A DNA stretch of 64,000 nucleotides, taken from positions 19,956,414-20,020,413 of the forward strand of contig CP141134.1 of assembly GCA_035236585.1 (NCBI GenBank), in the 5' to 3' direction. Position numbers and translations under genes: made by a program. Within the stretch, counting starts at the first letter, position 1, and each line of letters starts with the position of its first letter. Origin of the DNA: Warburgia ugandensis. Its lineage: Eukaryota > Streptophyta > Magnoliopsida > Canellales > Canellaceae. Positions 22,611-33,850 of this stretch are shown one piece after another. The notes beneath the pieces are model-generated. The model worked only from the letters and a program-made list of their open reading frames with translations. It was not told where the DNA came from and made no database searches.

Positions 22611-23580
22611 GTGTTTCATTCAAAAGTGGACAGCAATCTTTCATGTAATCAATTGTATGCCATAAACTTTCAATGATTAATGGAATGCCTTTTACATGAT
22701 TATTGACCATGCTTCTTCTTAATTGTTTGCTTTATGTTGACATGATATTAAGGAAGTGAATGGTTAATTCAAAATTTTCTAGTAATCTAATGAAAAGACC
22801 TCTAAAACCATGAGTCCAATCCAAGGATGGAACATGAGTTTGAGGCACTTTAGGGCTGAAGTTGGAAAATCTTGTTGAATTTCTTATTTACTTGTAGATC
22901 CATAGTTTAATATTCCATATCAATTGATTTAAAATGCACTTATCGAATCATATTGGAACTATGCGTGTAAGCCATGGTTGGAACACTTGGATTTGAGTGA
23001 TTTGGTGAGTAAATAGATTCCAAGTTGTGCCATTCATTCAAGTTAGGAAAAACTAATTAACTTGATCTTGTTTAGTTTGTTGTTAGCTGTTAAAGTTCAT
23101 CATCTTAATTTCCATTGCAATCCTTAGACAATTGCATGATTAAGAAAGTATTTGTTAAAGCATGTTTTCCTTAGAGTAGTTGATTAATTTCACATTTAGG
23201 AAAGTTACTTTAAGAAAGTTGTTTAATTGCATTTAGGAAAGTTTCACTTTAGGTTAGTTTTTATATTAGGAAAGTCATCAAATTAGAAAGTCTTCAATTT
23301 AGGAAAGTTTAATTCTAGAAACTGCATATTTTAGGAAATTTTTCAATTTTATCATGATTCTAATTTTTTATTAGTTTTGAATTTCATTTGTTAATTTCCA
23401 ATTCTAGATTAGGTTAAAAATCACTTAAATTTGGCTAGGTAGATAGTTTAAAGTAGGGAACACTAGCATCACCTTAGTTCAACTCCTCGTGGGATCAACC
23501 TCACTAGTGTGCTATGTTGAACATGATTCATGTGCTTGCGAGTTTTAATTAAAACAACAACATATATAGTGCACAAGTGT
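22611..23580 (+). mobile_element. Athila-type LTR, 3' half
   Basis: Rich in TTAGGAAAGTTT-like words (23,150-23,340), followed by GTGGGATCAACCTCACTAG and TGTGCTTGCGAGTTTTAATT near 23,540-23,560. These equate to the terminal blocks of the LTRs ending at 9,028 and 27,790. The left boundary is uncertain. It is in the opposite orientation to the neighbouring gag. Confidence 0.55.
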
Positions 23581-24248
23581 AGTGCATAGTTCCAAGTGCA
23601 ACACCTAAAGCCATGTGCACTATCCTCTTATAATAAGCCATTCAAATCATAGATCAATGACTGAGGTGTAGCAATACATGCATGTATTAAAGATGCTACT
23701 TTCCATGATTTTGGATTAAGATAGGTTAACATATTGCGAGATCTTACCATTAAAGATTTAAGAGCAAACCACATACAACTTTCAAGGGATGATTTTCCCA
23801 CTTAAACACATCCAAATCCTCATGTATTCATGGTCTTAGATTAAGGCATCAATTTAACTTGAAATCCCATCAAATCTTATAGAATATCAAGCAACCATAA
23901 ACCAAAATGATCTCATTCAAAACACACACATTATTCCTTTCAAATGCATCAAGGTTTAATATGGAAGATGCATGGTTTTGAAGGATGAAAATCAAATGAA
24001 AAATGTATAAACTGTAGCATACTTTAAGGCACCAAAATTGTCTTAAAGCTCCTAGAGATTATGTGCATACATTATATAATAAGGCATCAAAACTAATCCA
24101 AAACATATTCAAATAATCAACTAATTCCATGTGGATAAATGACAATTCAAACGTAACTAAATCCCACATCAAAATCAATGACAATTGCATATTTCAAAAA
24201 GAAACTAGTGGAAGTTCCTAATGTAGTGCTCTATAAACTTTGATGCAG

Positions 24249-24249
<1 letters not shown>
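23581..24249. other. Unassigned AT-rich stretch
   Basis: No gene, domain or repeat boundary is recognised between the LTR half and the (CT)n array. Confidence 0.5.

Positions 24250-24328
<79 letters not shown>
24250..24328. repeat. (CT)n microsatellite, about 39 units
   Basis: Uninterrupted CT dinucleotide run on the plus strand. It lies downstream of the Tat-type RNase H remnant in the minus-strand sense. Confidence 0.98.
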
Positions 24329-24331
<3 letters not shown>

Positions 24332-24859
24332 CACATTTTTTTACTTTCCTCTTCCCAATATCCTAAGATGTCCAGCACTATAAAGAGACGTCTTGGCTAG
24401 TTTCCTTATTAGTCTAGGCTAGCTTCCCATCCTACATGTCACAGATCCAGCAGTCCCTTCTATTCTATCTAGTTATTAACAATATCCTAATGCCATTCTA
24501 TTCACTGCTGACTGTGCTAATTTTCAAAGATTCCTAGAATTCCAATCTATTATTTATATACACAATCCTATCCTAGCTTAAATCATAATTTTCTTATATA
24601 TTTAACTAAGAGGAAACATCCATTTCTAAGATTCGTTGTACTTGGATGCCCCTAGTTTGTGGCCAAAAATTCTATTCCAAAAAGATAGTTTATTTGCTAT
24701 ATGAGACTTATACTCTAGATCAAAGGCATACCATTTCACTTTGTAACTAGTGGAGCTAACTTGGTTCTATTGATAAATCCTTGTAGAAAAAGAAATATTT
24801 ACATTATAAAAGTTCAAGTCATTACACAAAAAACTTGTCCTCTTTTGAGATTGGTGTGG
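24329..24859. other. Unassigned, possibly decayed pol downstream of RNase H
   Basis: In an intact Tat element the second RNase H-like segment and integrase would follow here on the minus strand. I can see a WYAFD-like piece near 24,730, but nothing that supports a call. Confidence 0.3.
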
Positions 24860-26190
24860 ATGTCAAATGTTTTGAATTGTGATGCATTGTAGCTCTACCT
24901 TTGATGGTTTTGTGATTGGCATATAGAAGATCAAATTTAGCAAGAGTAGCATCCATTCAGTGGTCCTTCTTATGAGTTCCTGCTTCTCAAAGAGGTATTT
25001 CAACCTATCCATTTGGGAGATTACCTTCACTTCTCGAAAGATCATGTAGTGTCAGAGTTTACTGGTAGCCCAAGCTTTAGAAAGACATGTTTTCTTCAAG
25101 AATGAATATCTCCTCTCATACTCCAACATATTCTTACAAGGTAATACATTGCCTTTCATTTCTTTCAATATGTTCTTGGCCCAACATGCATCCCATGTTC
25201 AACTCATAGACTAATAAATACAATAGTAATTTCATGTTAGGCATGGGTGGTACCAAGATGAGAGGATTGGAAAGATAGCTTTTGATCTTCTAGAAAGCCT
25301 CTTGACATTTTTCTTCCCATTCTTTCTTATTTTCTTCTTCAATAATTTTAGGACAGGCTCATAGGTGGTGGCAAGCTATGATAAGAAGAGACTAAGAAAC
25401 TATACTCTTCCCAAGATCTAATTTTCTATTTTTTGCTGCGATATTTCTTATATTACTCTTATCTTTGATGGATTGGCCTTAAGACTTTAACACTTACCAT
25501 GAAGCCTGGCAAGTTCACCAAATGAAAAATAAGGACACATTTCTAGGGATTAGTCACATCTTGAGTTGTCTTATTCTCTTGATGAACTTCCATAGGGTCA
25601 TGAAGTGATCTCTTTGTTCTTTTGATTTGACAATTATGTCATGCTCATAAATCTAGACTTCTTTGTGCATCATATCATGCAAAGTGGTAGCAACAAGTTG
25701 ATGCATGGCTTCAGCATTCTTCATACTAAACAACATGACAACATGGAAAAATAACCTCATGGATTGGTGAAAGAAGTTTTCTTTTAGTTGTTAGAGGCCT
25801 TCCAAATCTGCTTATACCCTTACAATGAACAAAAGGGTGTAGCCCACAATGTTGTTGACCAAAATGTCTATGTGAGGGAGAAAGAAACTTCCTTTTGGGT
25901 TGGCTTTGTCCAAACCCTAAAAGCTGACTCACATTAGAACCCTTCCATCTTTCATGGGGACTAGTACTATGTTGGAGACCCATTTTGGATACTGTTCTAC
26001 CCTGATGATCTTGACGGCAAGCCATTTTATGACATCTTCTTTAATTTTATCTCTCATTTCTTTCAACATCCTTCTTGACTTATATTAGATGGGATTTGAA
26101 TTGGGAAAGAGTTGTATCTTATAATGTTCAATTTTAAGATTAATCCCTGGTATATCTTCATATGACCATGTGAAAACATCTTGTTACTAA
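24860..26190 (-). pseudogene. Tat-type Ty3/gypsy reverse transcriptase-RNase H remnant
   Basis: Minus-strand translation across several frames. It opens with DVFTWSYEDIPGI (26,148-26,183), the usual start of a Tat pol ('..AWSYEDMPGID'). Next are QYPKWVSNIVLVPMKDGRV and ANPKGSFFLPHIDILVNN (about 25,850-26,010), equivalent to 'YP.W.ANVVLVPKKDG' and 'ASPKDDFPLPHIDVLVD'. The catalytic YVDD box reads Y-E-H-D at 25,638-25,649 and is followed by IIVKSK, so one metal-binding Asp is lost. The RT thumb reads HFMTLWKFIKRIRQLKM. RNase H traces follow: MLEYERRYSFLKKTCLSKAW near 25,090-25,150, then ISQMDRLKYLFEKQEL (24,863-25,045). Many stops and shifts. This differs from the Athila-like elements, whose linker and RT motifs are of another type. 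Confidence 0.85.
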
Positions 26191-27110
26191 ACTAGCAGTT
26201 CCAACAAGTTGATGTGTTTTGTGTTTAAGATAGTGTGGTGGATCTTAAATTCCTTATCACCCTTTTGACTACTTATGTTAATGATTTTAATTTCATCTTA
26301 TTTAGGATGTGTGTTATGTTCATTCAGCCTCCCTTTTTTTTCCCAAAAGTTCAATCAGAAGATCATAATTTCTGATATGAGAATAATGTTTCATTATTAT
26401 TAAAGGCAAAGGCATACTCAAAATCTAGTTTCATTTCATTGATAGGAGCAACTAAAGTCGAAGCCACAGACATCTCAAGTACATTGAAAGTAGGTACCGG
26501 ATTGGCTACAATGGCTAGGGATGGGTCAAGTTCCATGTTAAGGCTAATGGTAAGGCAATTAGCTTCCACTTTTGGGGTGAATAGACATTGGACAGCTTCC
26601 TTGATAATATCCGTTCTTAGATTGGTCTTCTTCCTTTCCAAGATACTACTCACCTTTAAAGTACTCATCGTAGTATAAGATTTCAAACTCCAGTTGCATT
26701 ATGTGAGCAATTGAGTCATACCATAGTTCCAGTGTACTATAGTAGGGGAAGTATTCTCCTTCCTTGATGAATTGACTATTAAGAATATGTGAAAAACTAC
26801 CTCAAGATTATGTAGCATCCTCCACTTCCACAGGGTAATATCCTAGTACATTTTAATTTTTCTACATCTTTGTTCAAATGGGTTCGGTAATACCTTGACC
26901 TTTGCAACCTAATGGTGTTACAAGGAAGCATTGCTTCTTTCACATCATCCAAGAGACATTGGTGTTCTCAGCACATGATAGTGGGATTTCCTCATTGATG
27001 TTAAACTTCCATGAAACTTCCTTTAGATCTTAGTTAGTTTTCATTTTATCTTGCATTAAAACCATCGAATCTAGTCATCTTTGAGGCAATAGACCAAAGG
27101 GCACAGTCCT
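26191..27110 (-). other. Probable upstream pol of the Tat-type remnant
   Basis: Lies just upstream of the RT on the same strand. It has a moderately long minus-strand frame (26,363-26,686) and further broken frames to about 27,000. I cannot match these to a named domain. Position suggests the protease-RT spacer of the same element. Confidence 0.35.
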
Positions 27111-27800
27111 AGAACCATGCACATGGAACTAAGTCCCATTAATCTTTAATATTTTGTTAATTTAGTTGTTTGATCTTGTTTAACAATAGTCAAATTAGTT
27201 GTTTGATTGTGGTTTTAGGTTTAGAAAGATTCCTTTTTTATTTTTAGAAAGTTCTATTTTTAGCATGTTTTAGTTTAGGAAGGTGCTAAATTAGGAAAGT
27301 TTTCTTTTTGGGTAATTCCCTTAAGTTTAATTTCTTAGTTTGAATCTTTCTTATTCTTAGTAGTTTCTTTGTATTCTTACTAATTAATTAGTTAAATTTC
27401 CAATTCCATTTGCTTAGTTTAAGTTTCCATTACTTTTAATTCTAGATTATGAAACTTTTCATTTTTCGTAATTGTCTTAAGTTAGTTACATACTATAACT
27501 CATGCTTAGCTTACTATTGTTTCCTTATTTAAAGGCATGTTAGTTAGGCAAGTTTCCTTTAGTTCTAGTTTACAATTTTGTGCATGTTTACATTCTTTTT
27601 TATTTTTAATGTCCTAATTCAATCCAACTCTCTTTGTTTGACTGAAGTTAAACAATTTCAATAAAATCCAATTGATTGCAAATATGTGAGATTCCTCTTG
27701 GGATCAACCTTACTTGGATAAAATACTACATTGATTCATGCACTTGCAAGTAATTTTAAAGCTACACCGCCTAGACTTCTTAGTTTGTGAAATTTCTCCA
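27111..27800 (+). mobile_element. Athila-type LTR, 3' half
   Basis: Contains TTAGGAAAG-type words and GTTAGTTAGG(C)AAGTTTCC, and ends with TTGGGATCAACCTTACTTGG and CATGCACTTGCAAGTAATTT just before 27,780. It parallels 8,460-9,028. Confidence 0.6.
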
Positions 27801-28000
27801 TTTTAGCATAATTTATATTGAATTATATCTTTTCAATTGAACCATATTGTTGGTTAGTTTAGTTTAACTTAAGGTAGGATCAAATTTAAATTCTAAATTT
27901 CAATTAAGTCCTCATTGGGACAATTCTACTTGCACATCTACACTTGAATAGACCCATGCACTTGCGATAAATTTTAAAACATGATCAATTATTTTACATT
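27801..28000 (+). mobile_element. Second Athila-type LTR 3' end
   Basis: A shorter relative of the preceding block. It has TTGGGACAATTCTACTTG, then CATGCACTTGCGATAAATTT near 27,955-27,975. Two LTR 3' ends therefore lie in tandem about 200 bp apart. Confidence 0.5.
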
Positions 28001-28239
28001 GTTTCTCAATTACAATCTCAATTCCAGCTCCCCTTTAATTGAAAATTTTGGGAAAGTTCCTTGTGAATCAATTAATATATCACATTTTGACTTTGTACCT
28101 TCAGTTTTGAATTAATTAGGTAATCTTCAAATTGCGTCTAAATCGTAAATGGAAGTTACACACCATTATGGTTTTTATGACATGGCTACCATGTGTCTTT
28201 TGACAATCTAACATGGCTTGGACTTTTTGAGTTGGTCTT

Positions 28240-28358
<119 letters not shown>

Positions 28359-28598
28359 ATAATAACACCTTTTCCCTATAAGTTTAGCAGATGATTTAGT
28401 TGGAAGAGAAAATATCCATCTAGTAAAACCTAAGGAAATAGACTTAGTAAGAAAAATTGTAGCCATGGCCAAAATCGAATGTAAACCTCTAGAATAGAGT
28501 ATTTTCTCTCAAATTCTCCCACATAAAAACCCTCATCTCGACTAATGAGTCCCAAATTCCTTAATTCTAAAGTTGAGCCCTTATGAGAAGTAAGCCAT

Positions 28599-28847
28599 TG
28601 TAACAGCCCAAGGGCTCCACAACAACTATATTGTCTTGGTTAACCCGGGTTTTGTTCTTACCCCGTAGGGTAAAACGCGTCATCACTATGAGAGACATCT
28701 CGTCTCTTATCAACCATCCAGGAACCTTCTCCCTAGAGATGTGGGACTAAACTCTCAGTCCCTCACCATGCCTAGAAGCCTGCCAGCCTCAGTGACCACG
28801 CCTTTTGGCCTGCCCTCATCAACCCGCCCTCATCGGCCAAGGCTTCA
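28599..28847 (-). repeat. TRIM LTR a (3' LTR)
   Basis: Starts TGTAACAGCCC and ends GGCTTCA on the plus strand. It differs from LTR b at about 18 of 249 positions by eye count. Confidence 0.85.
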
Positions 28848-28858
28848 CCTCTCCCCTC
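28848..28858 (-). other. Polypurine tract of the TRIM
   Basis: On the minus strand GGAGGGGAGAGG sits directly before the TGAAGCC start of LTR a, the position of a plus-strand DNA primer. Confidence 0.7.
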
Positions 28859-28935
28859 CTTAGGGGACACGCATCCCCACGTGTCACACGCGACTGGCCT
28901 GCGTGTGGTTAGCCACCACACCAGGTCGTGGTCCT

Positions 28936-28947
28936 GCTCTAATACCA
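28936..28947 (-). other. Primer-binding site, initiator Met tRNA type
   Basis: The minus strand reads TGGTATTAGAGC one base after the LTR end. It has one mismatch to the usual TGGTATCAGAGC, which is complementary to the 3' end of initiator tRNA-Met. Confidence 0.85.
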
Positions 28948-28948
28948 T

Positions 28949-29197
28949 TGTAACAGCCTAAGGGCTCCACAACAACGATATAGTCCCGGTTAACCCGGGT
29001 TTTGTTCTTACCCCGTAGGGTAAAATGCATTGTCACTGTGAGAGACATCTTGTCTCTTATCAACCATCCAGGAACCTTCTCCCTAGTAATGTGGGACTAA
29101 ACTCTCAGTCCCTCACCTTGCCTAGAAGCCTGCCAGCCTCAGCGACCATGCCTTTTGGCCTGCCCTCATCAGCCCGCCCTCATCAGCCAAGGCTTCA
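28949..29197 (-). repeat. TRIM LTR b (5' LTR)
   Basis: Same length (249 bp) and boundaries as LTR a: TGTAACAGCC start and GGCTTCA end on the plus strand. Shared blocks include GATGTGGGACTAAACTCTC(AG)-type sequence and TTAACCCGGGTTTTGTTC. Confidence 0.85.
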
Positions 29198-29207
29198 CCT
29201 TTTGTTG

Positions 29208-29465
29208 TGAAGCCTTGGCCGATGAGGGCGGGCTGATGAGGGTGGGCCAAGAGGACTGGCAAGCTTCTAAGCAAGGTGAGGGACTGAGAGTTAATCCCAC
29301 ATTGCTAGGGGAAAAGTTACTGGGCTCTTGATAAGAGTGATGAGGACTTCCCTTGCAACAAGGCCTTTTCCCTGGGCAACTGGGGAAGAACAAAACCATG
29401 CAGGGTGTATGGGCACTCCGGCACGGACAATATCGTTGCAGGATGTGGGCCCTCGCGTTGTTACA
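29208..29465 (+). repeat. TRIM LTR c, inverted and more diverged
   Basis: Reads TGAAGCCTTGGCCGATGAGG at its start and GTTGTTACA at its end on the plus strand, the reverse of LTRs a and b. The first 110 bp or so match well. The middle (29,320-29,400) diverges, so it came from a different subfamily member. With LTR b it forms a fold-back hinged at 29,198-29,207. The apparent frame at 29,328-29,762 overlaps it. Confidence 0.8.
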
Positions 29466-29470
29466 GCCAT

Positions 29471-31175
29471 GCACATGATTGTGAAAATTTTGAGTTCTGC
29501 ACATACTCTTTTGATTTATAAGACGAGTAGTGAAGTTCACATTCTCTCTATTAGGTTATTGGATTTCAAGAAAACCCTTTCTTTTTTATCTCTCTACTAT
29601 TGTAGATTCTTCAATGGAGACCCTAACATTTCTATTTGGTTGAAAATACCTAATGAAGTTGTTTGCAACTTTACATCTAGGGTTTCATTTTGGGATTGGT
29701 TGAAGAGAAATTTGAGTATAAAAAGGTTGTTATGGGTGGTAGCTAGTTCTATTGTCGTGTGAAACATGAGCACAAAGAAAATCCCTCTTATTGATTCTTC
29801 AAAATGAAATTGTACAAGGAACCAATCTCCAAAGCTCAAAAGGTAACCAGAACCCATAATTCTAAACAAAACCCAACAGTGGATAGATATCATTGTCTCA
29901 ACTATTGGCTAGATTTAGAAGTAGTAGAAGTAGAAAAGAAGGGAGGACTCTCTTCATAACTGAACTTTGTATTCTATGTAAACTTGCCTAGTAACATCAT
30001 CATTGCATCGTTGAGAAGAAATAATAGCTATATTGTGCTGGTCATATTTCATTTCCTCTAGTATAGTCAATATCTGTAAGGATCCAGATCCAAAATTGAA
30101 AAAATCATATTAAAGAAGATATGAAAAAGAAATAAAATTTAGATCATCGTCCTTTACTTTTCAAGTATAGTAGTGAGAGAAATAAGAAGAGCAGAGGATC
30201 ATCATCCCATGAAAAGATTAAAAAATGGGAAGAAAATAGAGGGGATTGAGAAGCGTGAGTTAGAATTTTTCCTTTACCTAGTCAAGAAGGGAAGAAGGAA
30301 TTGTGGAAATTATGCAGTTTTACCAAGTTTTGGCCAACACCCTAGAAATGCCATTTCCAAGTTGTAATGAGATGCCACCATTACAGAGGAAATGAGGAGA
30401 TTCCATGGAGGGAGTAAGAGGATTATAGAAAGAGAGAAATTCATGATGGTAAAGGGGATTAAGTTTGTAAAAATGAGGCCTATTATGTGAGAGATAGTGA
30501 GAGAGTGAGCCATGTGGGCCCATTGAGTTATAAATCAAAGGGAGGTCAGCAAATCCAAGTGACCAAGTTAGACAACACCAAAGTCAGTCAATGACCATGT
30601 AGATGAGCCATGTTAGAGAGAGTAACAACGTGACCTTCTATCTGCTTTTCAAGTGCAATTGTGAAGACTACTTAAATTGAGGGTTTATCCAATTTAATTC
30701 AAAATTGGAGGTACAAAAGGTTTAAAATGCAAAAGAGAGGATTTTTAAGAAATTTTTCCATTGAAAAATGCTAAAACTAGAAGAATTTACCCTACCAAAT
30801 AATTACTTAATTTCATCTCACAGCATCTAAACTCTACTTAAGATAGATGTAGAGTATAGGTAAAATATAAATTCTTGAGAACTTATAAGTTTTGATAAGT
30901 GAAAAGGACCAGTAACTTTAAAGTTCTATCATTTATGAGAACCTTTTTCTAACTTATCAGAACTTATAAATTTTAATATATTTTTAATATATTTTTATGA
31001 TACAATTATATTACAACACATGTTAGTAAATTCACTTGATCTAGCCTAAGTTTTCCCAATCTAGGTTTGAACAAAGCTAGCCTAATCTAGCTAGATATAT
31101 GTTGAGTTCAAAATCTTGTTTCGCTCAATGTAGCCTATGTTTTTCAATCATGATTTTCCATATTTTGCAAGATTT
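29471..31175. other. Unassigned stretch
   Basis: No gene recognised. There are short frames only. The sequence near 30,880-30,970 contains AACTTATAAGTTTT and related words that recur at 36,590-36,830 on the far side of the next solo LTR, so an older repeat may have been split by it. Confidence 0.4.
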
Positions 31176-31220
31176 TAGGGTGTAACATCCCGCAAAAAAA
31201 TTGTAAAACATATTATTAAA

Positions 31221-31253
31221 GGAGGGGGCCATATTGATATCGGCACCCCCTCC
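31221..31253 (+). other. Short G/C hairpin near the LTR 5' end (copy c)
   Basis: GGAGGGGG (31,221-31,228) pairs with CCCCCTCC (31,246-31,253), with inner CC/GG. It lies 40 nt inside the LTR start. The counterpart in copy e is at 10,327-10,355. Confidence 0.6.
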
Positions 31254-33818
31254 CCACTTAATTGGTCTGTTCTCAAAACCCAATAGAAATCTAAAGAAAG
31301 GGAGAGGGAAAGAGGAAGGAGAGAGGAGATGGGGAAAGGCGATTGCACATCGAGACTAATGCTGGAGAAGAAAAGAGGGATATTAAGGGGTTTCTATGTT
31401 GCCAGAAGATGAGGAGCTCATCGGCGATAATGGGAGCTCAAATTTCATATCTGAACCCCCACCTTGCTCACCTCAACTCTAGGGCAAAAGCCCTTTCGTT
31501 TCATTGCGATCGGAGGAGGAAAAAAATGGGTTTTTTGGCTGGCTAGAGTTTGTAGGCTGTTGACGGAGACAATGACTGATCTGAGCCGATCATCTTACAT
31601 GACTGTATTAGAAGAACAGAAACCCTAGGGTTATGGAAGGATTGGTGATGATCTAGGCCATTGATTGAAGAGGGGACTGCTATGCAATGCGGATAAGAGG
31701 ATTTTGTCTAAAATCAGCTTCAATCCAAGTGATCCAAGAGTGTAGGAAGCACAATGACGTCCTTTGATGGTAAGATATATGAAACCCAACTTTTGATTTG
31801 ATGAATTTTGTTAAATCCATGCATTTTTATGCTAGATCTAGATTTAGGGATGATCTAACCATCCATTTCTTAATCCAAACCTAGGATTAGGTGAGTAAGT
31901 GCTTGATAAAGCTTGAAATCGACTGAGATATATGCTGAAAATCAATCAGACAATCTCATCAATCCAATCTGGTACTGTTCATATAGAAACTTTGCGATGT
32001 CTGATAAACAATCAGACACCATAGATGAGTCCAAGGAACTAAAATTGCTAGATATGACACAAATTGAAGAATTTAGATTGAATTTGAGCAAAAAACCCTA
32101 AACCGTCTGATCGAATAGTAGAGTAATAAGGACTTGGCACTTCTGATGGGTGATCAGACACCACCATTGTGTATCCTAACCTTTATTATGTTAGGATACT
32201 CAAAAATTTTAAGATAAAGCCACTGAACAAGGAAAGCAACTTTTAGTCACTTAAGATGAATAGTGGATAGCCAATGGTGTGGATTAGAAATCCAGTAATC
32301 TTTGGTCATCCAATTAGCTATCAACCAATAGATAATGAAACACCCTTATCATATAAATAAACATTGAAATTAGAGATATCATGATGAGAATGATTAGAAT
32401 TGATGATCAAATGTCAATTATAAGTGTTACAGAGTGATCCAACGGTCTGATCGTCTCCAAAGTTCATAAGATGTTGGGGACTGACCCTTCATTGATTAAG
32501 GGACATCAATTAAGTTGATTATAACATAGATTTATGATTAAGGACCATAGATGTTTGTCTAGATATTAGAAAAACCTACATTTAATTCAGGATTGGCCTA
32601 ATAAAGGGTTAATCAGATGGTCCCAGTCATTAATCCAAGATTAATTGCTAGATCAAGGGGATTATCACTTGGATTTGTTTATTTTAAGATGTAAGAACAA
32701 CAAGTGATAGATGACATGTGATGTGATAGGTACGTCAAAGCACACTTTGTGACATTGCTTACACACTTGACTAGAGTATCATGTTTGTTGAGGTAGGTGA
32801 TTACATTTAGAATTTTTTCTTGATTTTATCGATCATGACTTGTTATCTAAAATTCATGAGACAAGTGTTTTACGCTTTATCATGTTTATTAAAATGTGCT
32901 CATTACTTCATGTACGATAGCATGATATTTGATTATATGATTATCCATGTTTTTACATGTGATGGTTTATACTTTATCATGGATTTTGATTAAGCCTATT
33001 GAGGTTTATTCTACTTGGGAGTTTTCCATGATTTATAGCATGTTTTAATGTTTTATGACGTGTGCTTCCACCCGGTGGGTACTATGCTAGTAGGGTTGGC
33101 CACTTGCCCTCTGATTTTGTGATGATGATGATTAGACACCACCCTTGAGAGGGCTAGGTATGAAGGTGGAGGTATCATGGGTAGTCCCCCCTACATGTCC
33201 GTTTTCCCCACCCCATGGGGACAGAGAAAGTCTCCCATTATGATGTCGACAGGGAATGACAATGGTTGAGATCCTTGTGTGGTTGCCACTACAGCATAGT
33301 AGCCCATACTCTTATTCTATATGCTCATGTGGCATTTACATGTGGGGTGGACCAGGGTGAGTTGGGCTTAGGCCATGAGCAACTCCAAGGGCTAATGCAG
33401 GCTACACGGGAGGGACTTAGGGAATGGTATGAGTACTCATTACTAGTGATTGAGTGTCGTGGAACACTCTTAGGGCTTGATTAGGCACGGTGCCTTGTTC
33501 ATCAAGACATGCATGTGTATTTTAGTATAGACATGAATTCTTGTTGCTTTTGATGGATGCATTTCCATGTATTACTCGTGCTTCACATGCCATGATGTTT
33601 TTCCTTAATATTGCTTTGCTTCAGATAAAAAGCATGTTTTGAACTTGATTTTTTGCTCATATTTATGAGTTTCATGCATTATTCAGCATGAATTCTAGAT
33701 GATTTAAACTGCTTTATAAATGATTTATCTATTGACACTCAATATGATATTGGTACTCCTTACAAAGTATTTATTGCATGTTTTATTACTTGAAATCACC
33801 TACACAAGCGAAAGCTTA

Positions 33819-33850
33819 CTGAGGCATTGCTTTGTTTTGCAATGCCTCAG
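33819..33850 (+). other. Conserved hairpin in family B LTR (copy c)
   Basis: CTGAGGCATTGC pairs perfectly with GCAATGCCTCAG around an 8-nt loop. Compared with copy d, three stem pairs have changed on both sides. It is preceded by AAGCTTA and lies about 525 nt from the LTR end. Confidence 0.85.

Larger units (their letters stand above)
28599..29465 (-). mobile_element. TRIM-like element with an inverted third LTR
   Basis: An 867-bp unit flanked by GCCAT at 28,594-28,598 and 29,466-29,470. From left to right it has a 249-bp LTR (28,599-28,847), a 101-bp internal region with a polypurine tract and an initiator-Met primer-binding site, a second 249-bp LTR in the same orientation (28,949-29,197), a 10-bp spacer, and a third, inverted LTR of 258 bp (29,208-29,465). 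The two direct LTRs with a tiny noncoding internal region make it a TRIM (terminal-repeat retrotransposon in miniature). The retrotransposon sense is minus. The outer left end TGTAACAGCC and outer right end GTTGTTACA are the same LTR terminus in inverted orientation, which is not the normal arrangement. No protein is encoded, so it must have relied on enzymes from other elements. Confidence 0.85.

Noticed and set aside
28599-29465. Cassandra-type TRIM carrying a 5S rRNA segment
   Set aside because: The TGTAACAGCC start is similar, but I could not find the 5S promoter or 5S body in any of the three LTRs.
29328-29762. 144-codon plus-strand frame
   Set aside because: Its first third is the inverted TRIM LTR; the rest matches nothing I know and has no start context or partner exons.
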